From contig NZ_SJPI01000004.1 of assembly GCF_007859865.1 (NCBI RefSeq), forward strand, positions 1-64,000: 64,000 nucleotides of DNA. Direction: 5' to 3'. The DNA is from Rubripirellula amarantea (GTDB lineage: Bacteria > Planctomycetota > Planctomycetia > Pirellulales > Pirellulaceae). Numbering within the stretch: position 1 is the first letter of the stretch; every line of letters begins with the position of its first letter. Shown piece by piece: positions 44,665 to 53,034 of the stretch. The notes below the pieces were generated by a model. That model was given only the letters and a program-made list of their open reading frames with translations, ran no database searches and was not told where the DNA came from. The translations under genes and the position numbers were made by a program.

Positions 44665-46017
44665 CTACAACATTCGCCGAACATCCGACGCGAATGTAGG
44701 GAAAGCGAACAATGTTGATTTCATATCCGTTGCGGTAAGTCCGTGTTTCATTGCCAGTGCAAACAGGTTGATCGTCTCCTGCGACGCAGGCCCAAGTAAA
44801 TGTGCTCCGACAATGAGATCACTTTCTTTGTCGATGATCACTTTGTACCCCGCGACCATCGTCCCCAGTTTGCGGACGGATCCCCAGGTCGATGTATCGT
44901 CAAAGCGTACATTGACATCGGCCGAGCTTTTCTCGGCTTGTTCTTCCGACAACCCAACGGATGCAATCGAAGGTGTGGTAAAGGCAACCTTGGCAACCGG
45001 GCCGTAATCGGGAATCGCTTGCAGATTACCTGATTGCAGATTCTTCGATACGATGCGAGCTTCTTCGTTGGCCACCGGAGTCAACCGCGGCATGTCGCTG
45101 GCGGCGCAATCGCCAGTAGCAAACACATTCGGGTTAGACGTGCTGCGCATGTACTTGTCTACCTTGATCCCGTCCCGGTCATGATCAATATCGGCGCGCC
45201 CTAGATTCAGACTTGAAATGTTTGGCACCCGACCAGCACCGTGAACAACAAGCCCCACGTCCATAACATCGCCATTGTCTAAAGAAACACGAAACGCCCC
45301 GTCGGAAAGCTTATCGATCTGGTTCACTTCACAATCTGTGTGAAATTCAAGACCTTGCGATTTGGAGTACTCCACAAGCATAGCGACGAGGTCGGGGTCG
45401 AAACCGGAAAGAACAGATTTACCGCGTTCCACCACGATGACTCGGCGGCCGGTGCGAGCGACAACGTGCGCGAACTCCATGGACACGTATCCTCCTCCAA
45501 TGAAGAGCAGTTCGCCCGGAAGCTCGGACAGATCCAAAAATTCGTCGCTAAGAATGGCATGTTCGCTACCTGAAAATTCCAGCGGTGCCGGCATCGCTCC
45601 AGTTGCAATTAGGATGCGATCTGCAGTCAGCTTTTCTTGACCCACCTCTAAATGGGTAGATCCTGTGAACTTTGCTGCGCCATGAAACGTCGCTATACCC
45701 GCTTCACGAAATGAAGCTTCGCTTTCTTTGACGACAGGTTCGGTAAAGGTACGCTTGAATGACTGCAGCAATGACCAGTCAATTTCAACGTTCGCTTCCG
45801 CGATCAACTTCCCACTCGCGCTTCGGACTCCATTGACGAGTGATCCGGCATTTGTAAATACCTTTTTGGGATTGCAACCTCGCAATGCGCACGTGCCACC
45901 AAACTCACGTGCTTCAACGATAGCCACGCGATGTCCAGCCTTGGCACTTTTTTTGGCAACCGTTCCGCCGGATGGCCCCGTACCTAGGACTACTACATCG
46001 AAATGTTGTACAGCCAT
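44665..46017 (-). CDS. Glutathione/mercuric reductase-like NAD(P)-flavoprotein
   Basis: A 450-residue FAD-dependent disulfide-reductase-family protein. GTGPSGGTVA (FAD loop), the redox pair CALRGC (43-48) in EFGGTCALRGCNPKKVF, GGGYVSMEFA (NAD(P) loop) and VFATGDCAAS are present. The C-terminal interface segment reads TLFAFPTFASD, whereas true glutathione or mercuric reductases have HPT with the active-site His; that His seems to be missing. It may accept a different partner or act as an NADPH oxidase. It lies in the stress island, 113 bp from the AhpD-like gene. Confidence 0.85.
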   Translation of the reverse strand: MAVQHFDVVVLGTGPSGGTVAKKSAKAGHRVAIVEAREFGGTCALRGCNPKKVFTNAGSLVNGVRSASGKLIAEANVEIDWSLLQSFKRTFTEPVVKESEASFREAGIATFHGAAKFTGSTHLEVGQEKLTADRILIATGAMPAPLEFSGSEHAILSDEFLDLSELPGELLFIGGGYVSMEFAHVVARTGRRVIVVERGKSVLSGFDPDLVAMLVEYSKSQGLEFHTDCEVNQIDKLSDGAFRVSLDNGDVMDVGLVVHGAGRVPNISSLNLGRADIDHDRDGIKVDKYMRSTSNPNVFATGDCAASDMPRLTPVANEEARIVSKNLQSGNLQAIPDYGPVAKVAFTTPSIASVGLSEEQAEKSSADVNVRFDDTSTWGSVRKLGTMVAGYKVIIDKESDLIVGAHLLGPASQETINLFALAMKHGLTATDMKSTLFAFPTFASDVRRML

Positions 46018-46130
46018 GATGGACTTCTAGTAGCTTTCGCTAAATGACGTTGATCGAGTTCTCTCGACGAATAGAAATGCAATGATGCTTCAGGGGTTCA
46101 AGCGATGACGACTAGCATAGAAACCTTGCC

Positions 46131-46643
46131 TTAGGGCAGCTCGATCGCTAAACCGTGATTCACGCGATTGGTGAAGTTCGCAAGCGCTACCGCCGCCGCG
46201 AGTGTGACGAGTTGTCGATCATCGAGAAACGTTTTGACTTTTTCCACGACGTTCGAATCGACATTTGCAGTCTGAGTTAATTGATCAGCGTACTGCAGGA
46301 CAGCCCGTTCTTGTTCATCGAACAGGTCGAGCGCGTCCGCGTTCATCGAGTCCAACTGTTCTTCCGATAAGCCGGCTTTCAAAGCAGCTTGACGGTGATA
46401 GTGCGAGCAATAGTCACACGAATTCAGTTGAGACGCTTTGTAGTAGGCGAGCTCTCTAAACTTTGCAGGCAGGTCGTTTTGCAACCCATCGTTGATCTGA
46501 GTTACACCGCCAAGTACATCCGGTTGATGAGCCAAGGTGCTGAATAAATTGAGTGACTGGCCGAACTTCTTTTCGATGGACTTGAGCAACGGTTTTGAGT
46601 CTTCGGGAGCTTCATCGAGTTGAAGCGGATCTACGTATGACAT
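46131..46643 (-). CDS. AhpD/carboxymuconolactone-decarboxylase-like protein
   Basis: A 170-residue protein with the family motif CDYCSHYH (about residues 76-83), a CxxC plus His used in alkylhydroperoxidase-type thiol chemistry, in the segment AYYKASQLNSCDYC. It starts with an AGGA ribosome site 8 bp before the ATG. It overlaps the end of the AI-2E permease gene by 13 bp, so the two are an operon. A peroxide-detoxifying or thiol-reducing role is likely; the electron donor is not obvious, although the neighbouring flavoprotein is a candidate. Confidence 0.87.
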   Translation of the reverse strand: MSYVDPLQLDEAPEDSKPLLKSIEKKFGQSLNLFSTLAHQPDVLGGVTQINDGLQNDLPAKFRELAYYKASQLNSCDYCSHYHRQAALKAGLSEEQLDSMNADALDLFDEQERAVLQYADQLTQTANVDSNVVEKVKTFLDDRQLVTLAAAVALANFTNRVNHGLAIELP

Positions 46644-47863
46644 GGTGAACTTTCCTTAGTAGCGAAATGAGGCGAAGGTACAGTTTGGTTCTTTCCCGCC
46701 GAAGTCTCATCGTCAGTCGCGTCAGTGGTTGGTTCCTCGTTGTCAGGGGTTGGCTCAGGCACTTCCGCGCCGAGGATGTAGGCCAGCGGCTGAAGTCCGT
46801 CATAACCTTCGCAAGCCATTCGTGTGGCGATCAATATTGGCACCGACAAGAAGACTCCCATGATGCCCCACATCCAACCCCAAAGAACGATTGATAGGAA
46901 TACAATCACAGGGCTCATACTCATCGTCCGTCCAAGGATAGCCGGCGTAATGAACTGACCTTCAAGCGATGTCAAAGCAAGAAACGCTGTTGTGACCAAG
47001 AACGCGTAATAGACATGTTCAAAGTTGACGAGCGCCACAACAAACACAATTGCAGCACCCGTGATGGCTCCGAGAAACGGAATGAAGTTAAAGGCGAACG
47101 CCATTACTCCCCAAAGGATTGGCGAAGGCATCCCTAACAGCCACATTGTAATGCCCACACAAACACCAAGGCAAACGTTGATGGTAGCGATCCGTGCGAG
47201 ATAGTTTCCCAAACCTTCTTGCACGTTCTGGATCACCTCCACAAGCTTTCGCCGAGCCGTGAAGTCAGGCAGAGCATGCATCACGCTCCTGAGAAGGTTG
47301 TCGCCGGTTGCAAGAAGAAAGTAGAGCAATACGATGCACACGGTTAGAAACGAAACGAAGTTCCCAGTACCGCTTAGATAGGTCCAACCACTCGTCCAAC
47401 CCGGTTGCTTAATTTCGACTGGCACTGGTTCTTCCTCACCCGGTTCCTGTGCGGTTTCTCCTTCTGCTTCAGCCAGAGTTTCGGTTGCCTCGTCAACATC
47501 TTTCAGCCGTTCCGTGACAAACGACAGCTTGTCTTTCACGATCGCCAGATGCTGCGGGGCATTCGCGATTGTCTGCTTTGCTGGCTCAAGCACCACGTAG
47601 GTTCCAAGTCCTAGCATTAACGCGATTCCGGCAATAATTCCCGCAGCGGTCACGAATGGGGGAACACCGACGCGGCGAGCCCGTCGAACGATGGGACGTA
47701 ATGTCAGATAGAGCACCAACGCCATCACGACTGGTATGAATAAGGTACGAGCAAAGTACAAGGCGTAGATCACAAGCATCACCGCGCAAATGCGGGCTGA
47801 AACAACACCGGATTTTTGGAGCGTGGGATGAGTATCGGCCTGTGTACTAAGCTGATCGGTCAT
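46631..47863 (-). CDS. AI-2E family (PerM/TqsA-like) transporter
   Basis: A 410-residue inner-membrane protein with about seven or eight membrane segments. Features typical of the AI-2E family are the long loop after segment three (TERLKDVDEATETLAEAEGETAQEPGEEEPVPVEI, very acidic) and the conserved GLGNYLARIATINVCLGVCVGI, LPSPILWGVMAFAFNFIPFLGAI and LEGQFITPAILGRTMSMSPVIVFLSIVLWGWMWGI. Substrates vary within the family (autoinducer, Na+/H+ and others). The acidic N- and C-termini are unusual. It is co-directional with the AhpD-like gene. Confidence 0.9.
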   Translation of the reverse strand: MTDQLSTQADTHPTLQKSGVVSARICAVMLVIYALYFARTLFIPVVMALVLYLTLRPIVRRARRVGVPPFVTAAGIIAGIALMLGLGTYVVLEPAKQTIANAPQHLAIVKDKLSFVTERLKDVDEATETLAEAEGETAQEPGEEEPVPVEIKQPGWTSGWTYLSGTGNFVSFLTVCIVLLYFLLATGDNLLRSVMHALPDFTARRKLVEVIQNVQEGLGNYLARIATINVCLGVCVGITMWLLGMPSPILWGVMAFAFNFIPFLGAITGAAIVFVVALVNFEHVYYAFLVTTAFLALTSLEGQFITPAILGRTMSMSPVIVFLSIVLWGWMWGIMGVFLSVPILIATRMACEGYDGLQPLAYILGAEVPEPTPDNEEPTTDATDDETSAGKNQTVPSPHFATKESSPCHT

Positions 47864-48117
47864 TGCACCACCGAACCCCGCCTAGCATTCATCAACCCAG
47901 TCCGTCTGTATTCCGCCGATGATTCCACCGGAATAATAACCAAAGCAGATAAAGGAAGCTCTGCTCGATGACCCGACTGGCACCATGCATTATTTTCCAA
48001 CGCCAGAAGAAGAAAACGAGCACCTCGTACGACCAGTTGATCACTTTGTCTGAAAACCGACGCCAGGAAATCTTTGGCTGCAGACGACGCTTTCTGTCGG
48101 GGTGATATTTTAAGCAT
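47860..48117 (-). CDS. Possible small protein
   Basis: An 85-residue frame, MLKISPRQKASSAAKDFLASVFRQSDQLVVRGARFLLLALENNAW. AAGGA lies 6 bp before the ATG, which favours translation, and its stop overlaps the AI-2E start codon. The composition is not clearly coding and I recognise no family, so it may be a leader peptide or noncoding. Confidence 0.35.
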   Translation of the reverse strand: MLKISPRQKASSAAKDFLASVFRQSDQLVVRGARFLLLALENNAWCQSGHRAELPLSALVIIPVESSAEYRRTGLMNARRGSVVQ

Positions 48118-48166
48118 GAGAAATCCTTGACGCTTTAGCGAGTATGGTCGTTGTTACGGTAGATAT

Positions 48167-48346
48167 TCAAAGACGCTTTAGACCGGGTCGATCAGCGGCC
48201 ATTACATAGATGGCATGAAGTACACCAGGCACAAATCCTAAGACCGTTAGAACACAGTTGATCCAAAAGTGTTTGCTGAGTCCAAACTGCATGTACACGG
48301 AGACGGGTGGTACAAGAAAGGCGATCAACAGTCGTATGAAGTCCAT
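48167..48346 (-). CDS. YqaE/Pmp3-family membrane protein
   Basis: A 59-residue protein: MDFIRLLIAFLVPPVSVYMQ, a short loop with a W, then NCVLTVLGFVPGVLHAIYVM and a basic tail. The PPVxVY and GxxPGxxHAxY motifs are the Pmp3/YqaE (UPF0057) signature. Family members are stress-induced two-helix membrane peptides linked to membrane potential and cation balance. It falls below a 60-residue gene-calling limit and is easily missed. A -24/-12 promoter lies 72 bp upstream of its ATG, between mscS and this gene, so it has its own control. Confidence 0.92.
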   Translation of the reverse strand: MDFIRLLIAFLVPPVSVYMQFGLSKHFWINCVLTVLGFVPGVLHAIYVMAADRPGLKRL

Positions 48347-48417
48347 GGTTGGTGCCTCGTGGTTTGAGAGGAGAGGAAGCCGACCCTAAGCCTGGCGATA
48401 CCCATCGCAACATCCAT

Positions 48418-48433
48418 CGCAATTGGCATACCA
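48418..48433 (-). promoter_or_regulatory. Sigma-54 promoter of the YqaE-like gene
   Basis: Minus strand TGGTAT-GCCAA-TTGCG; both GG and GC dinucleotides are correctly spaced. It is 72 bp upstream of the ATG at 48346. Confidence 0.72.
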
Positions 48434-48465
48434 AAGCCTTGACTAAACGTAGGATTGAATGTTGC

Positions 48466-49674
48466 TCATAGTTGCAGTTTTTCTGCAACGCTAGCGTCCT
48501 TGAACGTGAGCGTGCGATAGGGAAATGGAATCTCAATATTCGCATCATCAAGTGCTCGCTTGATAGCCGCGACAACCACATCGCGACTGCGGCGAACTTC
48601 GGTAGGCTTCGATCCAGTCCACCAAGCGACCTCGAAATTAACACTCGAATCAGCGAACTCTTTAGCGAACACTTCGACCGTTCGGACTCCTTGGACCGAG
48701 TCGCAACTTTGAACGGCTTCACGAATCACGTCACGAGCCTCGTCAACGTCCACGTCATAGGCCACACCGCAGGTAATGCGGACTCGTCGTTGGGGCTGAT
48801 CAGTCAAGACATCCACGTTGTTTTTGAACAAAGTAGCGTTCGGGATGACCGCCAACTCACCATCGAGACGTCGAATCATTGTGTTACGAATCGAGATCTG
48901 TTCCACCTTCCCGGTGATTCCGTCACATGCAATGAAGTCCCCGCGGTCGAACGGGTAACCCCATAGAATCAGGATTCCGGCAAAGAAGTTTTCGAAGATG
49001 TCCTTGAACGCAAAACCGATCGCGACCGACCCTAATCCAAGCACGGTTAACGCCTTTGATGGCGTCATGCCTGGAAAGGCGACCACCACCGCCGTTAACA
49101 ACCCAAGTATCCATACTGCGATGGAGGCCAGCTGATAAATCAGGTCCTTTAAGCTGGAACGAAGCCCGCGATTGCCTAGCATTTTGACAAGAGTCCAGCC
49201 AACGACTTTGGCGAGCAACGCGGTAAATGCCAAGACAATTATGGCAGCGATCAGCAGCGGTGACCGAACCAAAAAGTCTCGCCATAGCGAGTCCAGGGAC
49301 AATGCGATGACTTCTTTGCTCGAACTTAAGTCAACGGTAGCATCAACCTCTAACTTGTTGATCACTGCGATAACGTCTTGAGTTCGACTCGCGGTAGCAG
49401 CGGCCCATTCACGGTGCTCGTTGTTATCGGCTACGCCCGACAAGGTCACGATGCCATTGTCGGAACCAACATCAAGCGATGAATACCAGCCCGAAGATTC
49501 AAATATTCGGCGAAGACGTTGCGCGATATCAGAGTCGGCAGCAACGTCGTCGACCTCCACCATGTTGGTCGGCCCAGATTCCGACTCCGATTTGTCCGCC
49601 GGGTTGTCTTGCGCATTGACGGAAAGCGTGAGGGCGAGAACAACCGCACCAATGAGCGTGGTGTGTCGGAACAT
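48466..49674 (-). CDS. MscS-family mechanosensitive channel with N-terminal BON domain
   Basis: A 402-residue protein. Signal-like residues 1-21 precede a periplasmic BON domain (about 48-112; SSLDVGSDNGIVTLSGVADNNEHREWA). Three or four membrane helices follow, then the MscS pore and beta domain: LGLGSVAIGFAFKDIFENFFAGILILWGYPFDRGDFI and VIPNATLFKNNVDVLT. The channel releases solutes on osmotic down-shock; the BON domain may couple it to the envelope. A weak sigma-54-like site (49764-49779) lies 90 bp upstream. A 7-bp hairpin (GTTGCAG..CTGCAAC, 48471-48489) overlaps the stop region. Confidence 0.9.
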   Translation of the reverse strand: MFRHTTLIGAVVLALTLSVNAQDNPADKSESESGPTNMVEVDDVAADSDIAQRLRRIFESSGWYSSLDVGSDNGIVTLSGVADNNEHREWAAATASRTQDVIAVINKLEVDATVDLSSSKEVIALSLDSLWRDFLVRSPLLIAAIIVLAFTALLAKVVGWTLVKMLGNRGLRSSLKDLIYQLASIAVWILGLLTAVVVAFPGMTPSKALTVLGLGSVAIGFAFKDIFENFFAGILILWGYPFDRGDFIACDGITGKVEQISIRNTMIRRLDGELAVIPNATLFKNNVDVLTDQPQRRVRITCGVAYDVDVDEARDVIREAVQSCDSVQGVRTVEVFAKEFADSSVNFEVAWWTGSKPTEVRRSRDVVVAAIKRALDDANIEIPFPYRTLTFKDASVAEKLQL

Positions 49675-50004
49675 AAAAGACCTGACATGTCGTGATGGAC
49701 GGAGTGACTTGGCAGAACTCCGTTATGCATTAGCATGCTGGACTTCTGTCAACACGCGTCTATCGCGAATGGCATGCCGCTGAAAGATGGCGTCTACGCA
49801 GGCCGCCATTAGCCCATCCACTGAACGGCAGTCAGCCAACGTGGAGGATCTTAGGCCAGTTCCTCACTTTAACACGCGAGCGGGGTGCATCCTGGTTGGA
49901 CGCTAACATTCGCCCGAGTGATGGTCGCCGACGAGAAATCCTTGATCCCTTGAGGGGTAAGGTGATTGAGTTAGCTCGATCTCGCTACATCAATTGTCAC
50001 GCAT
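49675..50004. other. Intergenic, with a weak sigma-54-like site
   Basis: About 330 bp. Minus strand CGGCAT-GCCAT-TCGCG at 49764-49779 has GG and GC spaced correctly, but the -12 box is TCGC rather than TTGC. No gene seen. Confidence 0.4.
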
Positions 50005-50361
50005 CTATTTAGGTGACGTCGCAGGTGGGGGCGACTGATCTGAGTCATCGACGGGAACAGGCTCAACCACTCGTTTCTCACTTAGCTCGTCCAACTTTTC
50101 GGTCAGTTCTTCCTGAGCATCCGCGACGATGACATTGGCATCCCTTTTCGCGTCTAGGATTCGCTCCTCAGCGGCATCTCTAGCATCAGCAACGATCTCC
50201 ACAGCGTCCGCTTCAGATTCAGCAACCAACTCTGCCGCTCGCTGTCGTGCGTCGTCAAGATTTTCCTGAGCAAGTTCAGCCTCTTCACGAAGCGTCGTGG
50301 GCTCACCTTGGCAGCCGGCGATGGCTAGACAAGACAGCAACGTAATGCTGAGCAGTCTCAT
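50005..50361 (-). CDS. Coiled-coil lipoprotein
   Basis: A 118-residue protein starting MRLLSITLLSCLAIAGC with a clear lipobox (IAGC, Cys17), so it is lipid-anchored. The mature part is one long charged helix rich in Ala, Glu and Asp with heptads (EEAELAQENLDDARQRAAELVAESEADAVEIVADARDAAEER..) and a Pro-rich tail (SPPPATSPK). The frame extends to 50463, but the upstream part is Cys/Arg-rich and unlikely. It resembles Lpp-like or YtxH-like envelope spacers; function is unknown. Confidence 0.8.
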   Translation of the reverse strand: MRLLSITLLSCLAIAGCQGEPTTLREEAELAQENLDDARQRAAELVAESEADAVEIVADARDAAEERILDAKRDANVIVADAQEELTEKLDELSEKRVVEPVPVDDSDQSPPPATSPK

Positions 50362-50453
50362 AAGATTGGACCTATAGAATTGGATGTAGCGTAAAGATCG
50401 GTTTGGCGACTTGTTTATGTGGAGACAACACGAGTGACGAAACGTGCACATAC

Positions 50454-50487
50454 GGGCCGCCACGCGAACCTAAGATGATTCAGCGGC
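50454..50487 (-). terminator. Possible transcript-end hairpin after the baeRF3 gene
   Basis: GGGCCGC and GCGGCCC form a 7-bp perfect stem with a 20-nt loop, about 35-65 bp beyond the stop at 50518. No T-run follows. Confidence 0.4.
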
Positions 50488-50517
50488 CCTTACGAATAGC
50501 AATAAAAGAAACGCCAC

Positions 50518-51615
50518 TCAGAACCTGAATATGGCAGCGACCTTCTCTTCACGTTGATTGCCATCGAATCGCCGTACTTCGCCCCCGCGACGCAGCGTTT
50601 CTCGCAGTACTGTGTTGAGATCGTTCGAGTTTTCAGGCGACCCGCAAATCATCAACAACTCGATGCGTCCTTTCTGACCTGCGTCACGAATTTCCGCCAT
50701 ATCTCGTGACCCTTTGGAGTTCGCAATTGCGGCACCGAGTCTCTCAAATAGTTTCGCATCGTCCGACCCGATTTGATTCTTTACCGCCTCGATGACGCGT
50801 TGATGGAGCGTATCGTCAGACCAGTGCGACGGACTTCCTTCGACCTTTGCGTCGATTGACAATCCAGTCGTCGATTCGAAATGCCCTGATACCTCCTTCG
50901 TAGCAACCACAACTAGCGGAGCCCCGGTGTTGTAGATCGCGCCGGCAACTTGGTCACCTACCAGCGACAGATATTGGTCTCGGTCGGCTTCGATCTTATC
51001 TTCGCCCTCACCGTGGCCATGGAACATCGCAGTGGACGTTCCAGCAGTGTTGCCAACGCTGCGATGACTCGTGTTCTGTAAACTTTCTTCCGGATCACGA
51101 GGCAGTACGAGATCGTGAAATTTCGCGGGAAGTGCTTCCGTCTCCACCATCTCAATTGTTTCACCATCACTGGCAAACAATTTTGCTTCATCCCACGTTA
51201 AGGTAAGCACGAAGAAACCACCGTCTGATGATCCAGATCGGAGAAGCGGCAGCAGGAAAAATGAGTCATCAACGACCACACGTTCGTCAACTTGGTGTTT
51301 CAGTTCGATAAAACGGACATCGTCCTTGGTCAACAACACCGCCAAACCTTCTCCTTGATGCTGCCAAAAACTCGAGTTGGTTGATAACGACTCAATGGGG
51401 TCAAGAATCGAACGGTCATGCCCAGAGTCCTTCAACTTCTGGCCTGCTTTGCCAACGAGGTTCTTAAATCGAATGATATCCTGTTGAGTTTCAGGTCCTG
51501 AACGATGCGTGGGCATGAGTATTGTGACACAGGGATCGCCAGAGATCTCGGCGAGTTGCTTCAATTCATCTCGCATCAATGGACGTAGGGAAAAGTCTTG
51601 GCTAGCTGTGGACAT
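50518..51615 (-). CDS. baeRF3-like (bacterial release-factor-1-related) protein
   Basis: A 365-residue soluble protein. The N-terminal CVTILMPTHRSGPETQQDIIRFKNLV is the baeRF family 3 start. The C-terminal part has the eRF1/pelota-like fold (FERLGAAIANSKGSRDMAEIRDAGQKGRIELLMICG). These proteins are relatives of archaeo-eukaryotic release factors and are predicted to act on stalled or hibernating ribosomes. A sigma-54 promoter lies 48 bp upstream. With HPF-like and Rnk-like genes near by, a role in translation arrest under stress is a reasonable inference. Confidence 0.85.
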   Translation of the reverse strand: MSTASQDFSLRPLMRDELKQLAEISGDPCVTILMPTHRSGPETQQDIIRFKNLVGKAGQKLKDSGHDRSILDPIESLSTNSSFWQHQGEGLAVLLTKDDVRFIELKHQVDERVVVDDSFFLLPLLRSGSSDGGFFVLTLTWDEAKLFASDGETIEMVETEALPAKFHDLVLPRDPEESLQNTSHRSVGNTAGTSTAMFHGHGEGEDKIEADRDQYLSLVGDQVAGAIYNTGAPLVVVATKEVSGHFESTTGLSIDAKVEGSPSHWSDDTLHQRVIEAVKNQIGSDDAKLFERLGAAIANSKGSRDMAEIRDAGQKGRIELLMICGSPENSNDLNTVLRETLRRGGEVRRFDGNQREEKVAAIFRF

Positions 51616-51662
51616 CTGAATCTCGCTTGAAAGAGGAAGCGTGTTGTTTCCAAACCGTTCAA

Positions 51663-51678
51663 CGCAAATTGGATGCCG
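51663..51678 (-). promoter_or_regulatory. Sigma-54 promoter of the baeRF3 gene
   Basis: Minus strand CGGCAT-CCAAT-TTGCG, 48 bp upstream of the ATG at 51615. GG and GC are correctly spaced. Confidence 0.75.
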
Positions 51679-51748
51679 ATAATCGAGTCAATCGAACTGC
51701 CCAGCATTCATCTGCGGCACAAGAAATTTGCTCGCAGGACAAGAACGC

Positions 51749-52666
51749 CTACATAAAGTTGAAGTGGCTCAGCCGATCCTTGCACACAGGATCCAATCGA
51801 GGCACACGTAAGAATCGAAATTCGGAGGGTTGACCACTCTCGGGAATTTCAACCGCTGTTAAATGCCCCGCATCAAGAAACACACCGCTATCCAAATTAA
51901 GCGTGCCATCGTGGATGACGGATTTGAAAACCAACTCGTCGTCTCGCCAAGGAGTCGTGTCAGCAACAAATGAATAGAGATAGCACAGCGGTGTATGCCC
52001 GTGAATCACAAGTTCTGAAAAACCTGGAGTATGGCCCAGCCAATCGCGATTCCAACACAGATCACTCGCATCCATATTCAGTTGAGATTCGATCGCTTGT
52101 CGAACGTCACTCATCGCAATGTGTTCCGGACGCATTCCTGAATGCACAAACAAACAATTCCGCGCGATATGGTGAGTCCTGCACCGGCTAAGCAAATCAA
52201 GATGACGTTGCGGAAGTCGCCACTCTTTATCATCCAGCTTTGATGAAACCGTTTCGAAGTGCTTGATGGGATGGTCATTTCGGAACGCCCAAAATTCGCG
52301 AATATCCGCAACCTCTCGACCGTAGGATTTCAAGGTCGCCCAAACCTCATTGCTCCGCAACAAACAACTGATTGCGGCACCGCTGAAGATCGACTCGGGC
52401 ATGTTGCTAAGATCAACATTCGCACCGGCCAATTGCTGCAGTGCTAACAACATCACCTCGTGATTCCCCAACAATACAATAAGATTGATGCCACGATCTT
52501 CCAGCTCAACCAACTGAGCGTGAACGCCTTGAGAATCCTCGCCCTTGGAAGAAAGATCTCCCGTGGACAAGAACGTGTCGCCGGGGGCGAGGTCCAAAAT
52601 CTCCAACATTTTTGCCAGCGTTTGACTGCATCCGTGAATATCCCCCACTGCTACAAAACGGCTCAT
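51749..52666 (-). CDS. Calcineurin-like metallophosphoesterase (Ser/Thr phosphatase type)
   Basis: A 305-residue protein with the metal-binding series GDIHG (8-12), GDLSSKG (36-42), GNHE (about 66-69) and GHTP (about 213). This is the PPP/ApaH-like superfamily; bacterial members dephosphorylate proteins or split Ap4A. The ATG at 52666 overlaps the stop codon of a 21-codon upstream ORF (ATGA), so translation is probably coupled to it. No -24/-12 site was found upstream, unlike many neighbours. Confidence 0.9.
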   Translation of the reverse strand: MSRFVAVGDIHGCSQTLAKMLEILDLAPGDTFLSTGDLSSKGEDSQGVHAQLVELEDRGINLIVLLGNHEVMLLALQQLAGANVDLSNMPESIFSGAAISCLLRSNEVWATLKSYGREVADIREFWAFRNDHPIKHFETVSSKLDDKEWRLPQRHLDLLSRCRTHHIARNCLFVHSGMRPEHIAMSDVRQAIESQLNMDASDLCWNRDWLGHTPGFSELVIHGHTPLCYLYSFVADTTPWRDDELVFKSVIHDGTLNLDSGVFLDAGHLTAVEIPESGQPSEFRFLRVPRLDPVCKDRLSHFNFM

Positions 52667-52728
52667 CGTGCGGACACCTCATCACAAGTGACCTGTCCAC
52701 CTCTGCGTGCTTCAATTACCGTCGTCAT
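52663..52728 (-). CDS. 21-codon leader ORF coupled to the phosphatase
   Basis: MTTVIEARRGGQVTCDEVSAR, then TGA overlapping the phosphatase ATG. AGGA lies 6 bp before its ATG, a better ribosome site than any near the phosphatase start. A real translated leader that couples ribosomes to the phosphatase is plausible; whether the peptide itself matters is unknown. Confidence 0.5.
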   Translation of the reverse strand: MTTVIEARRGGQVTCDEVSAR

Positions 52729-53034
52729 CGTATTCCTGATCTAGCGTGATTGGGTTATCGCAGCAGTATACCGCGTGGAAGTCTCGGGCGAAGAGATGCC
52801 ATGGTCACTCTTTGAGCCCGGGATGCGACGGCACGTGACTTCCCCGATAGTTAATGCCTCATCCGCGAGCCAACAAGCCACGCCAATCAATCGCACCGAG
52901 CGAATTCTAAAGCGAAGCACGGAAGCAACCGCAACCATTGCCGTCGACGAACCGCCTCGATCCCCCCACCACTTCATGATTCAAGACGGTTTCGAACTGA
53001 AGCAGTTCCCATGCGGCCAAGATACCGTACGCAA
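52729..53034. other. Intergenic, nothing else identified
   Basis: About 300 bp between the leader ORF and the stop of the glutaredoxin-CcdA gene. No -24/-12 site was found. The plus-strand frame at 52775-53038 has no ribosome site or product I recognise. Confidence 0.4.
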
